A stretch of 64,000 bases of DNA, taken from positions 386,284,760 to 386,348,759 of the forward strand of contig CM077116.1 of NCBI GenBank assembly GCA_039619475.1, read 5' to 3'. Each line of letters starts with the position of its first letter. Position 1 is the first letter of the stretch. The position numbers and the translations under genes were made by a program. This DNA is from Icerya purchasi. Taxonomy: Eukaryota; Arthropoda; Insecta; Hemiptera; Monophlebidae. Below the pieces are notes generated by a model. The model was not told the DNA's origin. It saw nothing but the letters and a program-made list of their open reading frames with translations, and did no database searches. Shown in pieces: positions 1-13,208 of the stretch.

Positions 1-347
1 TTTGAAATTGTTTAAAATTCAATAAAACCCGAGTTCTAAAGATCGGAACAAAATTGATTTCTAAGTGAAAAAATGAAATAATAACGGAAAATAATGAATT
101 TCAGTCAGCACAAAAAGCAAATATTTATTAATTGAAAATAAGATTTAAAAAAATTCTAATTTCAGTTCACATAAGACACACAATAATTTTGAGAAAAAAA
201 AAAGTAAATAAATATGTATAGTTTCTTTATATTGCAATATTCCTACAAATTTCGACCGGAGAACCTGAGCACCGTTTAATTTCTCCATTTCTTAATACGA
301 GACAATATCGTTACAATATTTTACCTGGAAAAATATTCCTTTTTCAG

Positions 348-3300
348 AGGTCCGATTGTTAACAGCAAACAAGAAAATAGTGCGGACATCGATTTTGCAA
401 AATGTTCTGTCATAGTCGATAAAATCGTAGACAATGGTAATGTGCACAAGCCGGCGGACATAGCGGAACATGATATTGCGGCCTTTTCGTATTTTTTCGA
501 TCGAGCAGCTCAATTCGGATTAGTCGGTAAAAAAAACGCTCCTGCTTTAAAACGTATAATCGATGAAATTTTCTGAACCCGTCGTCGCGTACAATATTCA
601 ATTCGAAAAACTACCCAGCCCGTTTTATAGTTTGCGTTTATTTTTTATTAGCACGCTCTTACGGTGTTTTTTTTTTTTTTTTTTTTTCTTTCGGCACGCT
701 ACTATTTAAAAAAGTTTATTTCATTTTTATGAAATAAATAAGATCGTGCTTTACGGGGAACACCTACGCATACATGAAAAAAAGATCGAAACATAAACTT
801 GGGCAGTTAATTTACGAAGAATAGTACCCGCGGCATCGTTTATAGATATATTTTCATTCTGTTACTCGTTTTGTTTTGTTTTTTGTTTTTTGTTTTTTTT
901 TACTATTACTTCTCTACGCTACTCATTCGCCCTCGCGGAAGAGCGCCTGGCAAATTTTTCTCCGATATTCAGTCATTCAAGTGGGGCGGCAGATCCAGAG
1001 GGGAGGAGATGTCGGGGATGTATCCGCTCCAAAATTTCGTAAACTTTTTTTTATAAACATGAAATAATATCGATACATACTATTAAAAGAGAACCGAAAA
1101 ATATTAAAAGTCAAATATCTTTCGTTAATTCTCGAATTGAAAATAAGCGAAGGCTACTTTGAAATATAAATCCCCAACGAAAACTAACTCTTGCCGTTAC
1201 GTCACTGCAGATATTAGTTTCTGTTTTTGTTACGTGTATCGATACGGTGATTTTCTTATTCCTTCGAAAACGTACCGTTCAGTTGCGACACCAAATACCC
1301 GTTGAATATCAGTAAGCACGGATACTCAGCAGTCGTTAAAATGAACGTTAAAAAAAAGGGCTCAACGCCGTAAGAGGAGGTATACTTTGCTTAATATAAT
1401 CGGAAAAAAATGAGCCAAAAAATAATCATTAGAATATAGAAGAAAAATGTGAACATCCAAAAGTTTTTTAATTAAAAGGCCGATAATAAACGCGAGGGAC
1501 TTAAAGTTTTACTAATGTTACTCTATATTAAAAAGGCAGATTCAGATAAAGGTAATGATTTTGAAATTCCAAAAGCGCGATTTACGTCAATGATGAAACT
1601 TGGACGATATATACTCTTTCCATCAATGGCCAAACTTATTTCAGGTTTATCCGTATTAGTTATCACGGAAAAATATTTACTCCAAAAAATTGCGAAAAAT
1701 AAAATAGTTTAACCGGAATAACCCCTAGAAAAATTGAAAATTCAAATACTTCAACTGAAAAAGTTTATGCGCCTGGTTACGTATAGACAGAGACAATGAA
1801 ATAACATCAGCGCAACTTATATGCCAGTACAAAAAGCAAAATAAATCATTTTTTTTCGTTTTCGAAAATTTTAATATAACCTCCTATCTCTTAAACACTT
1901 TGTAAATGACAAGAATCGCGTCGTATAGAGTCGAGCATTATCGCAATGCAGGGAGAACATTAAACAAAAATTTTCTTTTGTTTCGATTAAATTTTTACGC
2001 GACGCAACTTCTGCTCGATACATCCTCATTTACATTTTCAATGCTCTTCATCGACAGTGATAACCGGGAGTCAATCATTGTCCAAACTTTATAGCGGCGA
2101 AATTTCATCGATTAAAAATTACAAAATCAAAATATATTTTAAATGTTGCGAATGTCGCTAATGTTTAATTCTTCAATCTTGATAAGTGTACTGCTCTGTC
2201 CGCTTCGATATAGCTGGCATACTTGACTTTACCTTGATGACTGTCAACCAAAAATAAATAAACAGTAAGTAATGTAAAATATAGTAAGTGTGCCATGACG
2301 GGGCGTCGGGTATTGCGAAGTTAAGCTTTTCATAATGTACTTAATGGTCTAATGGATCTAAAGAGAATACTGGGGCCAGTTCCTTTCTCTCGGCTGCCTT
2401 TACTTTCCCAAATTTCTCCGGTACCCAATTATTTCAGACCAGGTAAAAACCTGCGATTGGATCCGAAACACGACAAATCTCTAACTCGTGACTTCTGACT
2501 CGACAAAATTTCATACATAGAGCGATGTTGTTCTGTTTTGGCAATATACACAACAAATTAGCTAACCTAAAACCGACTGCGTGTTGTGAACTCCGTCGTA
2601 AATATAATCTAGTGGTTAACGTAATATAACCGAGAATATTGGTAAATGGATAAAAGTAATGAGGTACCGCCGTTTTATAAATACTTTTACGACGCTATTT
2701 AATAAACCGGCTATTTCTTTTTTTTTATAAAATAATTTTTTTCCCTAAAATACATCTCTCACTTTCCTGCTCTTAATTATGTTCATTTATGCACGCTATA
2801 ATTTTTTCGCGAAGCACGTACTAACTGATTTTCAGCAGCAACTTTTGTTTATATTATAATCCGCGTAAAATATTCGCGGTTTAAAATTTTAGCGCAAATA
2901 TTTTTAGAACCTACTCGTAATACATCTAATACCAAAATTTCAACTAAAACAAAAACTACTTCGTCCATATGATGGCGTATTTATGCTTGTACGAAAAGAT
3001 CATTTTTATTTTCCTCGCGCCTTCTAATTACGTATAACCGTATTTAGAAAAGTCACTATATTAATAATCAAAGAAATATATTTTCCTAATTCAAGAGCAA
3101 AGTAAGCGTGTTTCAATTTCTGCAAAATTTTAAACTCATTAATACCGTGATGTGTTTTAAACTTACGAAAACTTCTTCCCATAAAGATAAATTGCTAATA
3201 ATCTGCTGTGTATTTTACATGATGAATATTATAATATTAATTTTTTTTTTTTTCGCGCGCTTTTAATGTTTATAACGCGATCTTTTTTTTAGACGAAAAT

Positions 3301-4182
3301 ACCGGCGGAACTGTTACAGTAAAAGATTTTTCTAACGCCGCAATTTCTGGTAAGTACACATGCAACATGATTAAAATCATAAATATGTTCTGTTTTCACG
3401 GGATTCTCATATTCACGACGATTTTTGGAAAATGCGAAGACACCAAAAACAAATCTGATTTTTACTTTTAAAACTGACTATAAATAATAGGCGTTGTTAT
3501 AAGGAGAATTGTATAAATTAGCTTTCAATTAATTACAATCGACACTTTAACATTGTATAAAACGAATTCGGGAGATTAGTAAGCAGTTCGCTTCTGATGA
3601 TGGTCAGTATAAGCTGACCGAAACGTTAAGGTTCATTTTGTTACTTCTCCTTTAATCGAATACTGTGCGGGGAGACATTGTGATATTACAACGAATACAC
3701 TCGCATTGTCTTTTAATTTTCTGAAATATTTCTATCTCTCTCGAAGTTGGCTTTTCTCCATCGCTGTCCATGTTTGGAAGCATTGCGCAAACTCCACCTT
3801 GGTGATGTTGCGCGGGTCTGTTCCTTGGTGTTTTCTCGAATCATCTGCACTCTATTGAATCATTCTCCCTTTCAGAATTGATTTCAATCTTGAGAAGAAC
3901 CAGAAATCGCAATGGTGCTAAATTAGATCAGTAGGGGTGGATGGGAAACTGTAATAATCTTATTTTAGGCCAGGCATACTGCATAATCGGAAGAAATTTG
4001 TGAAACAAAACATTATCGTGATACAATACCATTTTTTCACTTGTGTCCGGTCTTTTCAAACGAATTTTTTTACTCTAAATTTCGGAAAAATAACGCTGAT
4101 AAGGATACTAGCCGGTAATGAACTAGTCCCTTTCGTCGTCGAAAAACATTTCTTCACAGTTTTTACTCTCGATCTCAATCTC

Positions 4183-4223
<41 letters not shown>

Positions 4224-7200
4224 ATTTCGACGAAATCATTGCGAGTATTGCCTTTTTTTACCTCGGATCGTACCCGTATACCTAGCTTTCGTCAACAATA
4301 ACAATTTTGTCAAGAAAAGATGGGTCACTTTCGATATTCGTGGCCAATTCTTGGAGAAATTTGCACTTACGATAGATCGCATAAATCCTTGCCATTTTCA
4401 AATCGTTCATCAAAATTTTTTAACCCGTTCCGTAACTGAAATTTAAGGGAAGAACTCATTTCCCAGATTGTCAGATATCTATCTGAACGCACTAAAAAGC
4501 GAACGCGAGAAATTTGCTCCGCAGAACGATTTGTAACCGGTCGACCAATTTTCGCATCTTCGTTAAATTCTCGGCTGCTGGCGAATTGTGTATACCAAAA
4601 AGGGAACGATAGGCCCGGCTTAACTATTTCACTATTTTCCCGTTTCGTTAGGCTGAAACATTCATCAAACGGATTTTCCAGTTTCAGGCAAAATTTAATT
4701 AATTTTTCTTTTTTTTTTAAACGCGTCAACTATGGACTTCAACCCAGCGCACAAATAAAAAGGTCCTACTCGAACGAGACACCACTGCCTAACCAACTAA
4801 ACCACGATGGCTAACTGAATTTAATGTACACGCGTTATTCTTAACATTTCGCCCGAAAATAAGAAATCGAAAAACTATACCATCATCCAACTTAAGGCGC
4901 ATAAAACGCGTACTAGAACTCAATTCGCCAACGGCTTACTCGAAAAAAAGTTCAGGCTTTCTACCTTTAACTCGCTGAATACCATAGGTTTACTACTCAT
5001 GCCATAATCGTGTTTGCTCCCAAGGACTTTTCGATCAGACTTAGAGTATTTAGATTCGATATTATTATTCGGATGAATTCGTTATAAACCCATAAACAGG
5101 AAATCCTTAACAATCGCAATATCTCTGCATTCACAAGGTGTAAAATTGTGAATATCGTACGTAGTTCAGTGAAATTTTCATGGAAATTCAATGCTTTTTA
5201 TTTTGTATATTGTAACAGAAAAGAGCGCAAAATAATTATTTAAAAAATTCTCAATTTACTTCTCTATGCGCTAATAAAATATTTAATCGACGTCTCAAGC
5301 TTTTTGTAAGAGCGACATAAAAAAACCGCAATCCACTATTTTCCAAACAATGAGTATTATTGTAAATTTATTTATAAGAAAGCCCGCTGTAATATAATAT
5401 TCACTTCTTTTTTTTAAAAAACTAAAATTTTAAATCCTAATAAATCGGTTTTAAAAAAGACTATTTTTTTGCGCCACCTCGATCCTCCTAATCCTGTATA
5501 ACTATATAGGAACCTTCACGTATATTTTTCAAGAAATATATTCCTCGTTGTATTGTTATTAATTTAAATGAATATTTAGGAGGAATCGTCGAACTTGTAA
5601 ATACAATCAACCAGAAGTATTACACAGACGAATAAAATAACTGAAAAGTGTACGTATTAAAACAATATATCTGTTTGCCCGCAGTTCTACGAGTGTACTC
5701 TAGGGAAATTGTATTCCTTTGCCATATTTCCGTTTATCCTATTTCTTTCCTGTCGAACTTTCTCACGACTTTTTTTACATTTACCGACCGCAGATATAGT
5801 CTTCCAAAAGAAAAAAAAAAAATAAAAGAAATCACTTACACTGAATTAATGTCCATAGTTGACGCCCCATCCCCCAACAAATGATTGCCTTTTATTTACA
5901 AACTTCCCTAATGTACTTTATTAAGGGGGAAAAATAATACGACTTCCGCAACGAAAAAACAATACAACTTTCGTAACAGAATTTTCATATTATTTCAGCT
6001 TAAGATTACAGAATATTAACATTTTACACTGAGGATAAAATGAAAATCCTGTTACATTTGTGTTACGAAGATTGTAATAGAAATTATTATACAAACCGTA
6101 ATATTTTTTTTTAATAATGACGTGGTTAACTGCAATTTGCTCTTCTATAAGCATTATAGAACTGCCGCGAGAGTTTAGAGGGTGTTCCCAAGGGAGGTTT
6201 AAAGAAATAAGTTTACACATATATAAACACACGGATCGTCGTGATAGTCTAGTTACTAGAGCGCTTGGTTTCCGTTACGGAAGTCTCGGGTTCGATTCCA
6301 GGCGACAACAGAAACTATTACGAAAAATTAAATTAAATACTTGCTAATAGTCACGTGGAAGGCAATGGAAAACCAACACGTACACTATTACATGCGCACT
6401 AGTTAGTACACAGCAAACACACACGGAACTGCACTTCTATATCGACAAGTCACAACATTTACAATCAGTTCCAAGTGTAATCTTGCGTACACACTCACGC
6501 TGCATGTAACAGTTGCCATGAACGCTACCTACTCTGTACTGAAAGAATGTACAAATAAGCAGTCACGACGCTTGAAATTGAGCAATAAGACTGAGGGGAT
6601 ACATATATATATATATACACCTCTTCCTCGATTACAAACATGAGTTTTATTACAGTCGCGCTATAAATGCATCCCAAATGTGTCTTAACTGCTGCATATA
6701 TACTAAGCGCTTATTTTGTCATCGCTCGGTATCGAACTCGAAACCTCCGGATTGGTAGTCAAGCGCTCTAACCACTAGGCCAAACACGACGACATATATA
6801 TATATATTAGGGTGGCCTTTATTTTTCAAGGTTAAATTTTTTAATTCCCCAACCGGTAGTCTTGTTCTCTTATATGAAAAAATCATTTAAAACGTGCTGA
6901 TACGGCCAAGAAGATAGCGCCAATAGCGCAACTCAGCGCGCGTGCGAAGGTAGACTTCCGCTGATTACTAGACAGAGTGGTTTAGCGGGTGTTACGCAGT
7001 AAAACAGGAACTCTCATAGCTTAAAACGTTGAAACTATACTTGAAATATCACAATATTTTTCTTAGCCTTCTTCCTCAGGTGAATAATTTTATTGATAAG
7101 AATGAAAAAATCGTTGAAAACACATTTACAATTCGCCACAGAATAGGCTAAGAAAGGTAAGTATTAATGCCAGACATGAGCGTCGATTTTTCGCATCAGA

Positions 7201-10200
7201 GTATTTTTTTTTTTTGATATTCCGCTACCATTTGAAGCAGGTACTGTTTTTGATCTTCTTTGCGGTTCGTCATCTATAACTAACGGCCACCCTAATATGT
7301 ATATATATATATGTATACAAATATTACTTATGCGCCGTACTTATTCCAGTATACAATGCTTATACAAGACCACTCAGTTGTTATTTTCGGGACGTTTAGA
7401 ATTACAATGTTGGGAAGTTGTAAACAAAGTAGAACCCATGTTACTATTGCAAATGAAAAAAATTAAATTTTTTTATAAATTTTCAGGCTGCAGCAAACTA
7501 GATATAAACAAACCGTTACGATGTTTAGACTTAATTTTTATATCGTCATTGTTAAAACGAGGATTCGGACTACACCCCAACAAGAAATTACAGGTAATTT
7601 GTTCTTTTTTTCAAGCTAAAGTATTTTACATAAATTAGCGCTTCTTTGGCCATAAGAATTCCAATTTTCAGACTTTCTCTTTTTTGCTTAAAATTATAAC
7701 CAAACACAAATTGACACGCCCAACAAGCAAATCTGATATGTATTTCGTCGAACTTATTTTCATTGAAAATAATTTTTCTAAGGTGAAATATACAGATAGT
7801 TGTGGGTAATACGCTGGTAGTATACGCGGACAAGTAAAAATAATGATGTGTACTTAATTATAATTCAAGACCTGCTCCATGTCACGTCTGACAACCATAC
7901 ACAACACACACATGTTTGTGTAATATACGGTACGTAATTGTCAGGTTAAACAAACTGATTAATCATGAAGAAAGAAAAAAATAGACGCAACAGACGAGTT
8001 ACATAAATCGCTAAATAATAAGTACTGACAAATCGATGGTAATTTAATTTATTGCCACTGTGTTTATTAATGTTTTTCATTGACTTATAATTTATTCGGG
8101 AAAGTTTTATTTTTCACAAGCATCGCTATTTTTGGTAACTTTGTACATATTTAATGTTCTGTTTTGCTCCTGGATCATTTCCGCGAAATGAATTATACAA
8201 GATAGTTAGAGACTGTTCATTACAGGGCGGGCAAAATAAAAACACCCGATTATGAAACGCTTGCCAAATAAAAGCTATTCGAAATAGAGAAGTGAGACCA
8301 ACGTTAAAGAGAATTCCAAAAAATATGCCATTTTTCTACTTCATTAGTTTTAAACAATACACGTATAATAAATAGTTACCATTTTGATTTTTACATTTTC
8401 GCAATTTTTTATAAAAGATTTCGGTCACTTGTTTCAACGTCTCTTTTTTAATCGCAGATTTTAATTCCTCTATATCCGCCGGTTTATATACTATGCTCTT
8501 AAGTGGAGCCTCATAAGTAAAAATTGAAGAGTTAAATATGGGATTCGCGGTGGCCCCGTGAAATCTGTATTCCTTGAAATTAAGAAAATCTTAAATTTCT
8601 TCTTTAACAAATTCGACACATGCGTGCGGATATGCGCTGTCGTTGAAACCACATTCGTAAAATTGGTATTAGAAAGAAAAAAAAACTCGTTTAGCATAGT
8701 TAGGTATTGGCTGCCGTTCACCGTAACGTTTTCTCCCTCCTCTTCGAAGAAGTAGAGACCGATTATCGCCTTCGCTGATACTGCGCACCAGACGGTTACA
8801 CGAGGGAAATATGTATGGATCTAGCATGCGTTAATTGGGGGTTTCTGACAGCGCAGTAAACCATATTCTGTTTATTAACGTCAAAGTGAGCCTCACCGCT
8901 AAAGAAAAAACATGTTCCAAATTAACCTCTTCATCGTCGATCATGTCTAAATTTTTTTTGCAAAATTCTAACTTTTTTGGCCAATCAGCTGGAAGCAATT
9001 AATTCCTACGTTAGTTGTAATTAGTATGGGGGTGCATATTTGAATCCTCTTTGACTATTCTTCGAAGCGGTGTACAAAAAATCTTCGAGCCCGTAGCTTG
9101 GTGGCGCAGAGATCTCGCGTGAACAGGTTATCATGGCTACGCGTACTTTTTCGATGGTTTCAACAGTTATCAAAGTCCGACGACGACCTGTTTGGTTATG
9201 AATCAAAACACTGCCTAATTTCTTAAAGTTTTCGACTCGTTTCAAGATAATTTTATAATCTAGAGATTTATCCATGATGTTTTAATTTGAATTCTTTTTT
9301 AAACGCACGTTGCGCGACCACTACACCGTATCACTACTATTCAAATACCGCTCGACCGCGAAAGCGCCATGTTGCTTAGTTTACGACAACGTGATTACTA
9401 CCCAATAATATCTACGTTAAAATGGCATCATTTTCGGCATCTAAGAGTGCTGGAATCGTCACGCTAATTCTAACTCTTCTCTTTTTATGAGCATTTCATA
9501 ATTGAGTGGTTTTTTTTTGGCCTACCCGATATTTACAAAAAGGACTACAAATCTCGATTACAAGCCAAAGTCGAAAAAGTACAGCTGATCCTGCTAGTGT
9601 ACTAGTTCAGAATAGCGCTGCATATTCAAGTATACTAACTGATCATAACTTATGAACTAGCTGTTCCTAATCCGCCTTTCAATAGCAAAAATGGAATTGT
9701 TTCAGCTTTTAAAAATCATTCAATGACATAATGAAGAAATCCAATTCGCCGTTTATTAAATAAAGAATATAAAAAGTAAAAAAAAAACGCTTTTTTACAA
9801 AAAATAAATACCGACTTCAAGGTTTATTATAAAAATTTAAAAATGCACTAAAAAGTAAAAAATAATTACTCCCGATAAAATATATATATCAGAGTGAGTG
9901 ATATAACTTAAGGTGATATCGTAATTCTTATACAACCATTAACTTTTTGGAGTTGGAATTAAATTCATATTACTATATCTAGGAACAATTTTATAAACAT
10001 TTAATGCAGTTTTTAATTATTAATTTAATATGAATTTGATGCCAACTCCAAAAAGTTAATGTTGTATAAGAATTACGATATCACCTTAAGTTATATCACT
10101 CTGATATATATATTTTATCGGGAGTAATTATTTTTTACTTTTTAGTGCATTTTTAAATTTTTATAATAAACCTTGATGTCGGTATTTATTTTTTGTAAAA

Positions 10201-13162
10201 AAGCATTTTATTTTTTACTTTTTAGTTCATTTTTATTCAATTAAATTAAAACATTTTAATAAGAACAGATATTTCCACGGTAAAAGCATCAAAAGCTACA
10301 TTTCCATGGTAATTTGGCAAATTTATAGTATTTTAAGTCAATAAATCTAACTGGACGGTGAAAACAATCACGAATGAAAAGCATCCAAAAAGCATCAATC
10401 TCCCGCATTATTAAGGATAACTCAAAAACTACCGGTCAGATCTTGATCAAATTTAAATGGGGCCACATGAGAAACACCACCTTTCAAATAAAAGAAGAAT
10501 CATCAAAATCGGTTCATCTAGAAGAAAGTTCTTTGGTAACACACATAAAAAAAAAATAAAATAAAATAAATCAAAATACATGAATACCTCCTACTTTTTT
10601 GAAGTCGGTTAAAAAAAAAACATTTAAATGAGCACATATACAGAAAAATTAGAAAAACCTAGTTTTTTAATAGGTTAAAAGTGATCAAGACCATCCGTAT
10701 ACAACAATTCCAGCTGTTACTGGATCATTTTCAAAAAATTTGCAGCTTGGAGTAGAATAAAATTCGCAAAAAACTAATGGCAACTAGTAGATGTTCATAA
10801 TTTTTTAAATAAATTCCTGTTTCGGTGTTTTTTCGATTTTATATTAATAACTTAAGTAGGATGGGATAGGAAATTATACAATCAACATTTGTTAATTAAT
10901 TTTAAATAAGTTCCAAATTTTTAATCACTTTTTGTTCATCGAAGTAACTAAACTTCCTATTAAATATCGCTAAATATTTAATATCAAATATGTTTACACA
11001 TTACACATCCAATTTCTTGTCGCATTAATAAAATATTTACCATAATTGTGCGGAGGTTATACATTCAAAAATGCATAACTGGAAGATACTGAAAGATACA
11101 AAACGATTCAAATACTGAAAGTTCAACTTTTGGTGTTGTAGCATTTTAAACGAACATTTCGATTTTGCGTACAATTACTACTCGATCATGTCAGTAAGCT
11201 TTTTTCCTAAATTTGCATATCATGAAAAGTTATCTCGTTTTTCTGCAACATATTCTTTTAATGATTTAATACATGCCTGTTTGTTATAAACTGTATAATG
11301 AAATAACCAACTTTAATAACAAACAATATAATAATAAGGGGGTAAAAATAATTTATGACAATAAATTAAATAAATACCTTAATTAGTAACGTTTTCGGGT
11401 ATAACCCATCATCAGCTAAAACTAACTTAATCAAAACACACTAATTGAGGTATTTATTCAATTTATTGTTATAAATTATTTTTACCCCCTTATTATATTG
11501 TTTGTTATTAAAGTTGGTTTTTATTATACAATTTAATACATGCAATTTTGGTATTTAAAAGTAATTTCGGATTTTAAATTGCACTATATTAGTTTTATTT
11601 AAATTTTCCAGGATATCATTCCAAAATGATGTCATGATCCCGGTATTCAAACGGCACATTTTCTTCTTGAAGCCCTAAAGTTTCGCATCGAATTTTTGCA
11701 TTATAATTATTATTTCGAAATATTTAATAAAGTATCTCTGATTGGTTTATAATCAAGTACAAATGATTCATTAGGGTCTTCTCGAGCACACCATCTCTAG
11801 TACATTCAATTTATTGCGGCATCCTTACATTTTAACTCTTCCAATTTTATCTAAATGTTTCTTTAAGCAACGTGAGACAAGAGTTAAAAACACACATTTT
11901 CTATAATTTTTATTGTATATAGTTTATTGTACTAAAATAAATATTCAACAAAACTTTTAAACATGTATTTTTCTTAAAATGTTTTTTATCAGAAATTCGG
12001 ATTATATTTCACGCTTTTTTAGAAATGAATATTAGATTGTTGAACTCATTGTACATAAATTGGTTAAAAAGTAGCAGTAAAATAGCAATAGCAATAGCAG
12101 TTGCTATTGAAATAAATAGCATTTTACCATCTCTAATATATATATATATATGTGTGTGTGTGTACACCTCTTTATGTAAAAATTGAATAAGGTAAATAAA
12201 CTAATAATCAATACTAAAAGCGGATTCAAAGAAAACATATACTATACAAGTGAGATCTAAAACATAACAAAACCGTTTTCTTTTTCACAGTATTTAAAAT
12301 GCAGTATGATCATTTATAAAAATTTAGCCTTGAAATTTGTTATAAAGTATTTTGTAAAAAAAAAAAATTATTAAGAACTATTTTTAAACTTTTAATAGAT
12401 AAACTTGAAAAATACTCGACTTTGTAGAAATAGCATATATTCAAATTTAACGAATTATACACGTATGCAATTACATACCGAATAAAGGGAAATACAGTCG
12501 AAGAGCAGATTTGATTTCAAATTCCGCTTTTAGATTATAGTTATGCGGGGGGTAACCACTTTATCGCGAAAACATTGTTTTTTGGTTAAATATTATAACA
12601 CTTAATCTCCTTTTCCTCTTAATTATATATCAATTTTTATAAAATGTAAAGTAAATTTTTTTAAAAACGTTAAACGCTCGCAACTAAAATTTAAAACAAC
12701 TATGTTGATAACTTCATTACTACGCTAAATCTGAAAGAAATTGGTGAATAGTCTGAGCCTCTCTTTGTTAGTCATATTTCATTATCGATATCTACAACAT
12801 TTACGCATTTGAGTTTCAAAAATAAAAAAATTTATTCACGAAAGAAAACGAATCCGCGGACTGGTATTATTAATGAAACGCATTCAACGGCGCCACCGGT
12901 AGAACATGTAATCTAACCAGAGCCAAATTACAGTTACATTGCACCGTGATTTTATCTTTAGGCCACAGCAATGTAAATTGTAAATATTGAATTACACAAA
13001 ATTTCCTGTTTAACCAGTTTTTAAATATGTATGTATTTTAAAAAGAGTCTACTTCTCACTAATTTCTAAAAATCATAAACTAATCTGTCTATATAAAAAC
13101 TAGAAGTTACCTATGGCTTCGTCCATGTAATTATTTCTCTTAATACATAATTTATGTATTAG

Positions 13163-13208
<46 letters not shown>

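Noticed and set aside
871..1067. Two overlapping 61-63 codon frames
   Set aside because: T-rich low-complexity start and no family resemblance; lies in an ENTPD intron.
2664..2706. FYKYFYDAI-like match to the ENTPD FSYFFDRA segment
   Set aside because: Followed at once by two in-frame stops with no donor; the true segment is in exon 348-526.
4000..4224. Open frame ending in many phenylalanines
   Set aside because: It is the translation of the poly(T) run inside a minus-strand mariner pseudogene.
6236..6312. Functional tRNA gene
   Set aside because: A and B boxes are present but acceptor and T stems do not pair properly and a SINE-like body follows.
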